From NCBI GenBank assembly GCA_033558025.1, contig JAUCEF010000003.1:1948001-2012000 (forward strand): DNA of 64,000 nt, written 5' to 3'. Source of the stretch: Phytophthora sp. 'mugwort' (taxonomy: Eukaryota; Oomycota; Peronosporomycetes; Peronosporales; Peronosporaceae). Under the pieces are notes generated by a model. The model saw only the letters and a program-made list of their open reading frames with translations. It searched no databases and was not told the origin of the DNA. A program made the translations under genes and the position numbers. This document shows, piece after piece, positions 45,736-55,668 of this stretch (position 1 is its first letter; every line of letters begins with the position of its first letter).

Positions 45736-48714
45736 CGCACCGAGGACCACGAATGCGATGTCCGGGCGAGTACACGTCGTGATGTACAGCAGCATCCGAT
45801 CAGGGAACCGTGCGGTCTCAACCGCATCCCATTTCGTTCAGAACCCCTTCTTGGCGACTGCGTCTTCGTCAATACCAGACCAGCCGCACATGGGTTGTCT
45901 ACTGATTAAGCGTTCTCCTGCCCAAACCGTTTTCCCACCACATCATTAATATATCGTGTCGGCGTGATCATGAGCGTTTCAGCTGCCATATGTTTGGTCG
46001 ATCTCCATACCATGATAAACATCGCCGGTCCAAGCTCCTTCATCGTGAAGGTGTTCTTGGGTGCGTCATTCACGTCGCAGATCTCATCGCTCGTCTTCGT
46101 CGCAATGATTATGTGGTCGATGAAGAGACATACGTAGATGAATATGTTCTTGGAGCGTTTGACACAGACACACGGATCCGCACCACAGTCCTTGAAGCCG
46201 CTCCGGAGGAACACACGATGGACGGTCTTGTTCCAGGCACTTGCACCTCGCTTCATTCCGTACAGGTCTTGTTTGGCTGACACGCATAGCCCTGAGCATT
46301 CTCGACGCCAAAGGTTATCTCCGGCCTTCCGCACGCCGCTGAGATACGCTGTATCTGCGCCAACGGTTCCATCCGATACTCATACGCGGCTCAGACCGAG
46401 AGAACAACTCGGATCGAGTCCAGGTTGGCCACCGGAGAGTCCGTCTCGAAGAAGTCTACTCCCTACTTCTACTTGAACCCTTTCGCCACTAACCGTGCCT
46501 TGTAGCCGACCACGCTACCGTGCTGATCACGCTTCCTGGCAAAGTTCCAACTGCACGGTTGTCCGTTCCTCGTGGAACCAATGTCCAGGTACCGTTCCTC
46601 TCGTGTGAGAGCAGTTAAGCATTCATGTCTTTGCGTCATTGCGCAGCGTCGTCACTAGTCATAGCTTGAATATGCGTCGTCAGTATGTCCACTGCGTCGC
46701 CAATGCTTGCAGCGTAGACGAGAACAGTTTATGCGATAATACCGTCCTCATCGATTCTGGCACGATTCGGAGAGGGTGGTCCATCACTCCCTTCCGACTT
46801 CCATTCTTCCTCGCATTCGTTCCATCTTCAGGAGAAACGCTGGTTCGCGGGAACGTCGCGAACGGTCCATCGGGGGATGAAACCCCACTCGATACTCGTC
46901 GAGCACGGTCGGCTATGCACAGTACGGTGCCAGCTTCAGTCCAGTAGGAGCTGGCCGTTCTTCCGGCATCTGCTGAGGTTGTGTACTATCCTGCTCTGTT
47001 TGCGTGCTTTTCGTGTTCATGTCCGGCGCGTCGTTTTCAACGCATTCCATAGGTTCACCCCACCGCGGGTTTACGTCCACCGGTGCAAGCGCGGCTGCAT
47101 CATCAGCGGCATTACCCATATCGATGGCCGTTCCGTTCTGAGCCTGCTGCGTCCCGTAAACACCGTCCACATCACGCTCACCCAGTTTCCCAGGGCGCGC
47201 CACCTTGACCTTGGAAGCGTCCAAGTCAAACACGCGTTACCCCTTGCCGTTCTCAGCACCCGAGGAGCACGCACCTGAAGCGCTTGGGTTCCAGCTTCGG
47301 CCTCTTCGCCTTGTCGATGTGAGCGTACCCTTGAGGCCAAAACAAAAGGCGTAGGTGATCTAGCGTAGGCTTTGCCTTGAAATCCAGCTCATATGGTGTC
47401 ACACCGTTGTGTACTGCGTACTCGCAGAACGGTTACCGATGTACTCACTGCTTCAGCCCACCGTTCCGCTGGAACGCTCTTGTAGTGTAGCATACTCTGA
47501 GCCTTATGATGGTACGGTTCGTCCGTTCTGCCACTCTGTCCTGCTAAGGGCTATGCGGTCAGGTCCGTTGGTGCATGATACCGTTCATTGTACAAATCCG
47601 AGCAACCTCCTTGATCACAATTTCCACTATAGCGATCGCGCTAGCGTCGTCCCGAATGATACATGAGGAACACTGAAACGCCGCGTTCAGGTCATGTTCT
47701 GACAACTTCTCCACCGACAGCGACAGCCTGTCGAGACCCGGGATGTGGAGAACCCTCCACCATCTTGATACGTGTCAGTTCTAGACCGAGCAAGCGTCCC
47801 GTTCCTTTTGGCCAATCCACGATCAGCTTATTAACATTTCGCAATCGTGATCTCGATAGCATCGGCCACGTCGGCGTACTCGTGTAGATCGTAATCATAT
47901 CGGCGGTCGCACTATTGCCGACCTACCACCCATCGAGGCGTTCCGTACCCACGACAAAGACCGCATCGTCATCACCGCCAGTGTTCCGAACGGGACAGTC
48001 CCGCTTCATGTGCCCGAGATGTTGCACTTGAAGCACTTGCCTCTGAAGCCATCAGCGTTCTTCTTCGGACATTTCCATTTGCGACCGTGCCCTTGCCGCC
48101 CTTGCGCCGTCCGGTGTTCACCCTGAACGCGCATTCCGCGGTCGTGGCATTCTTCTCCAACAGTTTTTACTCCTTCAGGAGCTTCTTCGTGACCTCGATT
48201 AGCGTGATGGCCTTCGCATTCTCAATGATGGACGAGATTAGCTCTTACTCGACCGGAAGGCAGCTGGATAGCGCCACGCGCTGCCGCACCTCGTCGACGG
48301 GCTCTCCGATCGTCTGTAGATCGGCGACGAGCTAGTCAATGGCGTTCAGATGCCTCATTATGTACGCCTCGCCCTCTATTTTGAACTCATGGAGACGGTG
48401 TGTCATCGCGGCACGGTTGTTGAGCTGGTACGGTTGCAGAACTCCCAATGTATCCCCCACGCTTGCAGGCACGCATCACACGACGGATCTTTGTGTGGTC
48501 CTGAATTTCCACGCCCTGCGCGATGGTGTCCAGCGCTTTCACGCCGTTCACGAGCAGCGATCCGCGACCTCACTCTCCACCTTGACGTCCTGCACATGCG
48601 CGAGCAGGCCCTTCCGGGCCAGCGTCATGCGCATGTTATACTCCCAGAGGAAGTAGTTTCCACTTCTGAGACGTTCTTAGTCTTGTGAAACGTACCGAGC
48701 TGTGGTTGTTAGCC
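45736..48714 (-). mobile_element. Copia retrotransposon III, 5' part, degenerate and internally deleted
   Basis: Minus strand from the LTR: gag with YNMRMTLARKGLLAHVQDVK near 48640-48590, TECAFRVNTGRRKGGKG near 48150, and a damaged zinc knuckle near 48020. The protease/pre-integrase stretch LIVDWPKGTGRLLGLELTRI lies near 47820. Most of the integrase is missing: the reading jumps to its end near 47600 (TNGPDRIA, EWQNGRT) and then to the linker VFDLDASKVKVARPGKLGE near 47230. The RT part is QDLYGMKRGASAWNKTVHRV near 46280 and IYVCLFIDHIIIATKTSDEI near 46130 (YVDD changed to FIDH), then GSLIGC and LLYITTCTRPDIAFVV near 45790-45745, where it fuses to Gypsy B. The 3' part and 3' LTR are absent. 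Many stops. Confidence 0.82.
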
Positions 48715-48981
48715 TGTTGAAGTGAAGTTTGAATAGTAGATGGCAATGCCGAAGTGAGTAGATTAAATGCTTAAACCTGTCCTTAAACTACCTCTTACTG
48801 TCTACTCCTGTTATCCGCCCTGTTGTCCTGTTGCGTGCACTTGCACAAACACCAGTTCCCGCCCCAATAAACCACCAAGATGGCTATCTTGGTTATCAAC
48901 TAATCAGAGCGCGATTTGGAATGGACAATGTCCGCGGTCCTCATACGTTAGTGAACCGTGCAAGAGCGGTGGACTTCAACA
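48715..48981 (-). repeat. Copia III 5' LTR (267 bp)
   Basis: Bounded by TGTTGAAGT...ACTTCAACA. It is clearly related to the Copia I LTRs (shared CTTGCACGGTTC, AACTGGTGT and CACTTCGGCAT blocks) but diverged. The next minus-strand bases GGCTAACAACC parallel GGTTACCAGCC in Copia I and are the likely primer-binding position. Confidence 0.85.
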
Positions 48982-50429
48982 GCTGAATATAAGGGCTAGC
49001 TATTAAGTCTACGAGATGCCCTGTTCTACAGTATATACGGACTTAATGCCGTTGGCGAGATGGAAACCGCCTAACACAGCGTATTTACGTGGCACGCGTA
49101 TCGCTTGCAAATCACGAGTTGAATGCGCCACATCAGGTACTTCAATAAGATGGCCAACGTATTGGACAACACCGTTATGGATACTACGACAAGTACTAAA
49201 AAAAAAATACAGATATTATAATACCTCCTACACGACAGACTATTACCGGTGCTCTTAACTGGAAACGATAGTCAATGACTAGCTACACACCCGACTACAT
49301 ATCGGACGCCCCGCGATCAAGATCGGGTGCTTACCATAGGTAAGATTAACCAGCTTGCATGCACTAGCACTGGGCTCAGTAATTATCACACTAACTGGAG
49401 ACGTGAAGGCTCTGGTTAGTAGGATATTGTAGGACATTGGTGAGTCGATGAGACACTAAATGACTGTAAAGTGCCAGAAACCAAAGCAAAATATACTATA
49501 TTACGTCGCTCTACTTATTGGCTATGCGTACATAGTTTTTTTTTGGTTAGCTGCTGTCATCTCCTTGCATTAATAACTAATTTGGTCATAATAAAACACA
49601 ATATGCAATGTCGACGCACGAACTAGTTATCTTGTTCGTTCTACTCAAGGTTGGAATCGACAAATCGCGCAGACACACCGCTAAGGACGATGCATTTCTT
49701 TGCAAATGGTGATATTTTATTAGGGCGATCCGCTCAATCGGTAGTTTTGAAAAAAAAATCGTGGAATAACCGCAGCGCTCGACCTACATCTGTCGCGGTG
49801 CCAAAAAAAAAAAACGCGAGCTTGTCCGCATGTACGTCGAATTTCTGCTCATTAGCATGTCTAGCGGCTCTTGAACAATAGATCGAACAACGTATCTGAA
49901 CAGCAAATTCTAGCTATAAAAACTGACTGATTTACAGCCACTGACGTAATCTGTCGCGGAGTGAAATATACTGGCGATGCTATTTAGTATCGTTCGATCG
50001 AATTCCACCGCTTCAGCACTCCGGTGGTCGGCAACACTTTCAATAGCTTGTGTCGTTTCACGGTGTCTTCGAGCCCTCTGGTCATGATCTCGGTACTAGC
50101 AGCATGCCCCATCTCGGTACTAGCAGCAAGCTCCATCCAGTAGATCCAGTAGCTTTAGGACAACCTCAAAATTTAATGCTCTCTTTATAATGCCCGCTCT
50201 GTGTGAATGCTGGTGATATCCCCTTCCTCTCTAGCGACCCACCCAATCGCAGTTTAAGTGCCACCACGATACCCGCTAAGTTGAATATTTCATGTTGAAC
50301 CCAGTGACTTGACTCTACTCCCCAGCAGTTGTGCGCACAGGTTTCACCGGAATATTCAGGGTCTCCTGCCAACGGTACAACCCACCTACGACGGGCTTGG
50401 TGTGAACAAGTGCTTTAGTGTACCTCTAT
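48982..50429. other. Intergenic, AT-rich; small tandem duplication
   Basis: No gene supported. ATCTCGGTACTAGCAGCA occurs at 50087-50104 and again at 50111-50128 (24-bp period). The minus strand near 50410-50160 could continue the Crinkler-like relic to its left end but shows no recognisable C-terminal domain. Confidence 0.35.
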
Positions 50430-50800
50430 GTCATCTTATTCGTCGCGGAAATCTCGCTCGCTGAACAACCAGAACTACTCCAGGCGCGTCAGCGTACCTT
50501 AACTGCGGCGCCGTCGTGTTTTTTTTTTCTTCCAGCGCGTCCTTAATTGCCTGCGTCGCCCTCTCCTCTCGATCGAGCATCGTCTTGTCGTCGGAATGTA
50601 TACCCTTCCTCCAGCTTAAACGCCTTGGTATTGGCCAGAAAGAGCTGCACTTCGTCGGCAGGAAGCTGGAACATCTTCTCATCCTTGAACGCCTTTTTCA
50701 AGGGGTCCATCGATTAGTTTTCGTAGATGTCCATTCGGAACGTACTTCATGCGGCACCAACATTGTCAACGTAGAGAGTCGCCAGCTTTTCTTGCAGGAT
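50430..50800 (-). pseudogene. Degenerate Crinkler (CRN)-type N-terminal LFLAK-like domain
   Basis: On the minus strand short frames read FRMDIYEN, DPLKKAFKDEKM, LPADEVQLFLANTKAF and LEEGYTF between about 50750 and 50590. This matches the layout of the CRN N-terminal domain: a ubiquitin-like strand with xDI, a KxAIK-type helix, then the LxLFLAK motif, here LFLAN. In-frame stops fall before and between these pieces, and the following region (50600-50430) is frame-shifted with no recognisable DWL or C-terminal effector domain. CRN proteins are translocated oomycete effectors acting in host nuclei. This copy cannot be functional. The identification rests on motif order only. Confidence 0.5.
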
Positions 50801-50929
50801 CTCGAATGATAATCAGGAGCACTCGAGTTGTCAGGAATGTGATGTAAGAAAGTGTACAGCATCGGCATATATACTATATTATGTCATTATCCTAATAATC
50901 TAATAATTCCATGCAAAATACAGAGATCA

Positions 50930-51325
50930 TCAGATCTTGCCGTCCTTTCGTTGCAGCTGGGACTCGAGGCGCTCAATGAAGTCTTCAAGCTTGCTCAATC
51001 GGTCCTCTAATTGAGGCGCGCATTCCGTCTGTAGATCCTCGACTGCTACCTTAAAATTTCTAGATACATTATCGACGGCACCTTGCAGTAACAAAACCTG
51101 GCGCCCTAAGTTATGATGCTTGCCGGTATGGCTTTGCACTTCTTGATCTTGATTCTCGGCGTTCCTTGTGAGTTGACGAAGGTCTCGTAGCATCGGCTTT
51201 GGCTTCCTGGAAATGAGTTTAAGCTGGTGATTCGACATGGATGCCCAGACCGAGATATACTTTGTGCGTGGAGAAGATGCGGACTCGAGAGATAAACGAA
51301 CACTGCGTTCCATGCTGATCAGCAT
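50930..51325 (-). CDS. Small coiled-coil protein, unknown
   Basis: Uninterrupted 131-codon frame starting at ATG 51325 and ending at 50930. The C-terminal 60 residues form a plausible coiled coil (LLLQGAVDNVSRNFKVAVED and then DRLSKLEDFIERLESQLQRK), with leucines at heptad-like spacing. The N-terminus is basic and serine-rich. There is no signal peptide or known domain. It is close to the Crinkler-like relic but on a separate reading with about 130 bases between. It may be a genuine small gene or the surviving end of a larger one. Confidence 0.4.
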   Translation of the reverse strand: MLISMERSVRLSLESASSPRTKYISVWASMSNHQLKLISRKPKPMLRDLRQLTRNAENQDQEVQSHTGKHHNLGRQVLLLQGAVDNVSRNFKVAVEDLQTECAPQLEDRLSKLEDFIERLESQLQRKDGKI

Positions 51326-51514
51326 ATCTTGAGGCTATATTTGGTCAGGGGGTAAGCTGCTGAGGACACAGATAAGTCAGCACGACGAGTGCATTAGACG
51401 TCCGGTGAGGTACCTCAACTTAAAATGGGTTGACTTAAATTGGGCCAAAAATGGGAACCACTCGAGGACGAATGTAATAACTCTTTAATCGTTTACCACC
51501 GCTTTGAATTCGAG

Positions 51515-51612
51515 AAAGAAACGAAGCAGACTGCAAACAGGTAACAGGTGTTAGCAAAGTTAGCAAAGTTTGCTAACACCTGTTACCTGTTTGCAGTCTG
51601 CTTCGTTTCTTT
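51515..51612. repeat. Perfect 44-bp inverted repeat, 10-nt loop
   Basis: The arms 51515-51558 and 51569-51612 are exact reverse complements. The loop GTTAGCAAAG repeats the tip of the left arm. It is not adjacent to a gene end. Perfect arms imply a very recent origin or continued correction. Confidence 0.95.
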
Positions 51613-52665
51613 TACGAGGGCTGCGTGCCAGCCAGTATAGCGAGACGCGGCATTACTATTTCCTGTCATTTCACCATGGACCACGCAGTGGCTGTCAGTT
51701 TCTTGTCTGCCACAGCCAATTTAAAACCTATCTCCGGCGCCGCAATAATTCTTCTTGAGATTAATCACATGTAGATCATGGGCGAATTCATGCATAACTT
51801 ATGCCGTTACATCTCTAATTATCGTATCCACTTCAATCCGACGAACAGACCATTTGAACACCCCAAGTCCAAGCAAGTTCCTCGTCTATTATGTGTTTTG
51901 AAATAAAATATATAGGCAATAATCTTAGAAATCTCTTTATGAAATTGGGCACGGTATATATCGTCTCCAATGGCCATCATTGTCCTCCACGAGGTTATCT
52001 TGCTGTGAATAAGAATCGATCGAGCCATCTGAATCTTCCACGATACCAACAGTCATCCGCAGGTATAACCCAATTTGGTTTTCGTATATCTTCTTTCGAC
52101 CGCGTGTACGGAATTTCCATATGAAAATCATAATGTCGTTGATTGCGCTTCTCGAGAGCGATATTCACGAGCATTTTCGTTTATTCTGCTGTCGAAGGAA
52201 GGCACTCTCGCTGCGATATCCCTACAATAAGCACGTGAACTTGATCTTTACCCTCCTCAAACTCTATCTCACAAATACGTTCGTTCCTTAGAAACATCGA
52301 GGGATAAATTTGCTCAAAGCCTTGCGGATGTCCACTTTGATCGAGTGTCAGCGATGGTCATATGGCAGGTGGTAATGCTATTTTGTTGGTAGGCGTCAGG
52401 TCTAGTAGTAGATGACGCTGTTTCGTGTGGCAGGATTCTCAGCGGCGGACCAAATCGAAATGGTGATTGACTTGTTGCCGTCTGTGAAGTGAATTGGTGA
52501 CACGTACACGTTCTGTCTGAAGTGACTTATCGTCTGTGGCAGCCCATGTCTATGGTGGTTCGGCGGGGTACTTTCTAAAGTTTAAGCAATTAAGTCGTTG
52601 GGCTCTCGTCTAAGTTTAACTCGGACGGCGGGAGATTTTCGCCTTCTATACAACCGACACCTGCG
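51613..52665. other. Intergenic; promoter region of the FAD oxidoreductase at its right end
   Basis: No gene seen; two minus-strand frames of 64 and 76 codons (51819-52131) are unremarkable. The upstream region of the next gene should lie in the last few hundred bases, but no clear initiator motif was found. Confidence 0.35.
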
Positions 52666-52773
52666 ATGATGACGCAAGATTATTTTGGTCATGGGATGTT
52701 CACAAGACTAGCTGTGCAATCGGAGGAAGAAGAAGCTACTCACTCACGAAGCAGCAGCCTCCGAGACCAAAGG

Positions 52774-53988
52774 ATGTCTCAAGTTCACGCCAACAACAAC
52801 AAAACTATGGCACGCATCGTTATTATCGGTGGTGGAGCAGCTGGTATCAACACTGCACAAGCTTTAGCCAGGAAGCTCACGCCGGCCGACACTACCGAAG
52901 TCGTTTTGTTCGAAAAAAACGCCTATTATTACCATGTTGTGGGGGCACCGCGCGCTTACGTCGATTCCAACTACACCAGCAAGATGTTCATCCCGTACGA
53001 TAACGCCATACCGAAAGGCGCCACCAGCTTCGTACGGATTATGCGTGGTGTAGCCACAAGCGTCTCAGTCGAAATGAATGAGGTGTCATACCGCGCAATC
53101 AACAGTGACGACAAACCGAGCGAGAACGTCGAGAAACTGCAGTTTGACTACCTGGTGTTCGCCATGGGGAGTACCTACTCCGTCCCTATTAAGCAGGACA
53201 GCCGTGACTACACGCGATCAGCAACGGAAGCCAAGCTGCAGGAAGTACGTAGCCACATTCAAAGTGCTAACAAGATCGTCGTTATTGGAGGTGGCGCTGT
53301 GGGCTGCGAGGTGGCAGCTGAGATCAAGTTTAAATACCCAAACAAGACTGTGACAATCATTGAGGGCCACAACAAACTCGTTTTTGGCAACAGTCTGACT
53401 GACAAGTTCTACACGCGCTTGAACAAGTCACTGGACAAGTTGGGCGTCAAGGTGATTTTAGGTGAGCGTCCGACAGAGCGTCTGAACGGCAACAGCTTGG
53501 AGAAACGGACGATACGCACTGATAAGGGCACAGAGATTGAGTCGGATATTCAGCTACTATGTGGTGGTTTTAATCCAGCGGTGACACTAGTTCAGGAAAT
53601 GGACGCTACTCTCGTTACGAATCGTGGATTTATCAGGGTGAACGGCCAATTGCAGCTAGAAGGCGAGAAGTATGGCCATATGTTTGCTTTAGGTGATGTA
53701 TGCAACCACCAATCACCAAAGATGGCGTTCATCGCTGGAGAGCAAGGGAAGTTTCTTGCTGGAGAGTTAGTTGCAGTGATACGAAAAAAGCAGCTGAGGT
53801 TTTCCAAGCCGTTTAAAGCTCCAGGGACAGCAGCCATGGTCTTACCTCTGGGACCTCTGGGAGGAGTTTCGCAGCTGCCGATATGGGGAGGAGTTGTCGT
53901 TGGCAACTGGTTCACCAGGATGGTTAAGTCCAAGGACTATTTCGCAAGTATGACGTGGGCCAGGATGGGCGCATTCGTACCTAACTAA
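52774..53988 (+). CDS. FAD-dependent oxidoreductase, AIFM2/FSP1-like (pyridine nucleotide-disulphide family)
   Basis: A protein of 404 residues from ATG 52774. The N-terminal FAD-binding Rossmann motif VIIGGGAAGINTAQAL begins about 14 residues in. VVGAPRAYV follows, and LVFAMGSTYSVP near residue 130 is the ATG-type strand. A second Rossmann motif VVIGGGAVGCEVAAE (about residue 173) binds NAD(P)H, and HMFALGDVCN (about residue 310) is the C-terminal FAD contact with its Asp. There is no CxxxxC redox disulphide, which separates it from the disulphide reductases and fits the AIF/FSP1/NDH-2 class. Such enzymes reduce quinones or other acceptors with NAD(P)H. An in-frame ATG at 52666 would add 36 acidic, serine-rich residues with no targeting character; ATG 52807 would cut close to the first strand. 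I prefer 52774. The frame is intact, single-exon and clearly under selection, unlike the surrounding repeats. Confidence 0.9.
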   Translation: MSQVHANNNKTMARIVIIGGGAAGINTAQALARKLTPADTTEVVLFEKNAYYYHVVGAPRAYVDSNYTSKMFIPYDNAIPKGATSFVRIMRGVATSVSVEMNEVSYRAINSDDKPSENVEKLQFDYLVFAMGSTYSVPIKQDSRDYTRSATEAKLQEVRSHIQSANKIVVIGGGAVGCEVAAEIKFKYPNKTVTIIEGHNKLVFGNSLTDKFYTRLNKSLDKLGVKVILGERPTERLNGNSLEKRTIRTDKGTEIESDIQLLCGGFNPAVTLVQEMDATLVTNRGFIRVNGQLQLEGEKYGHMFALGDVCNHQSPKMAFIAGEQGKFLAGELVAVIRKKQLRFSKPFKAPGTAAMVLPLGPLGGVSQLPIWGGVVVGNWFTRMVKSKDYFASMTWARMGAFVPN

Positions 53989-55668
53989 GCACCTAGCGGC
54001 CGATCAGTACTTAACGCAGAACTTTCAGCTTAGACGTAACCTAACAGCGTTGCAACGTCGACTATCTGGGCATGTCTTGAATTTATCACTCAGAATTGCA
54101 TGCACTACATTTGCTTTAGGCAGTAAGTGTGTTCTTTGATTGATGAAAAGCGCGTTAAAAAAAAATGAGTGAAAGATCTTATCGAGAAGCGAAAAACCAG
54201 GCGAACATTTTTAGAGCACCGATGCCAGTGTTTGCCACGCAAGGAGCAATATGTAAACAGATAAGTAAGTAGCATTGGTGTTTACTTCGCACTGGCATCA
54301 GGACGAGTAGCGAGGTAGGAATTATTGCTCGAGCCGTACTGGCTAGTCTAACTGTGCCACTTGTACAGTGCATCGTGTGTATTGTCGGTCCGCATGATAA
54401 TAGTCATTAAATATCGGCCAAGCTTTTACGAGCCAACTGGATAAGCTCCAACCCGTTCACTTCTTAGAGACTTGAGTTTTCCGCTTGGTGAGACCTGTAA
54501 AATAGTTTAACACTAAATGTAGCCTTGATCCCATTATCAAGTCAGTGCAGCTGAATAATACCAGTGAGGCAGGAATAAATGGGGCGAAATGCGAAATGGG
54601 CAAGAGAGACAGCGCAAACAAAATGTTAATGGTATACGAAAGTGTACACACAAAAATCAAAGCTGGTTTACCACCGTCGTAAGACGGACGTATCCTCTTT
54701 CGAATGGGTAGTTTTGCGTTGCAAATATCCGCGCGGAAAAACGTCCTATTCTTAACAAACCTATGTTTTTACACGTGTTAACGCGGATTTCTATTTGGCT
54801 TTTATGTTTTGTTTTTTACAGAAGCGTGATATGTAGCTAGACGCGAGGCAGTCACTCGCAGGTTGCTGGATGGTTCCATGCTTTAAATATATATTAATCA
54901 GGTCAGGTATATTCCCATTCCATTGTTTGTTTATTACTTCTCTATTCTGCGCAGCCCTGGTCGATGTAGCCATGCTACGTCTTACTCGAGCAAAATGTCA
55001 CGTGTTGGTAATACTGCACTCTTTACTGAACGTGATTTGACTACTGAGTTGATTTTGTTAGAAGAGGCTTAAAGCTTCTTGCTCTAGTTTCTAAACTCGC
55101 CTTCGTATGTGGTGTTTCAGCTTCAGTCCTGGCTTGACGCTTTCTTACTTCTACCTCACATGTATAGGCGTCGATTCCTATACCGGACCTCCTCACCTTC
55201 ATGGCTTGCACGTCATGGCTACCTTCGTTCAGCAGCGGTGGTGATAGCTCGCACGGACAGTCTTGTCAGCACTTTGCTTGTAATCGCAGCGTAGAAAAAA
55301 AAAAAACGTATATAGTAGGTGAGTAGAGACCGAAGGCAATGCTGCGGTGCTACAGAGAGGTGTTGGCAGGCAGTGCGAGATTGAGTGCAAATTGTATGAT
55401 TGGGGCAAATTGCAAAGTGTGACTTATTGAGGTTTTGTTAGGGTGTTCTCCAGGGCGCCCAGTGGCTGCCAGAGGTTTGAATATAATGCCGTTGCCTTAT
55501 TGGTTAACTTCGCTGACGGTGCCCTTCAGGAGGTGGGATGACGTGCACCATATTAGGTTCACTAGAATGGACAGAGGTAGCGTTCCCAGGAGGTTGTTCT
55601 CTGCAGCAGGAAGGACGTGTCTTCGCTACAGAGCAATGAATGTGTGTAGACACATGGGTGCATGTGCC
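53989..55668. other. Intergenic; nothing recognised
   Basis: 3' flank of the oxidoreductase, then AT-rich sequence. Minus-strand frames of 60-67 codons (54179, 54457, 54791) are short; the one at 54457-54660 is hydrophobic, but no family fits. An A-run of 12 lies near 55300. Confidence 0.35.

Noticed and set aside
50041..50140. CRISPR-like repeat at the 24-bp duplication
   Set aside because: Only two copies, no spacers of constant length, eukaryotic context.
51515..51612. Hairpins as transcription terminators
   Set aside because: None follows a gene, there is no U-run context, and nuclear eukaryotic genes do not use such terminators.
52666..52773. Upstream ATG of the FAD oxidoreductase as the start
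   Set aside because: It adds 36 acidic, serine-rich residues unlike a targeting signal, and the family begins shortly before the first Rossmann strand; kept as an alternative only.
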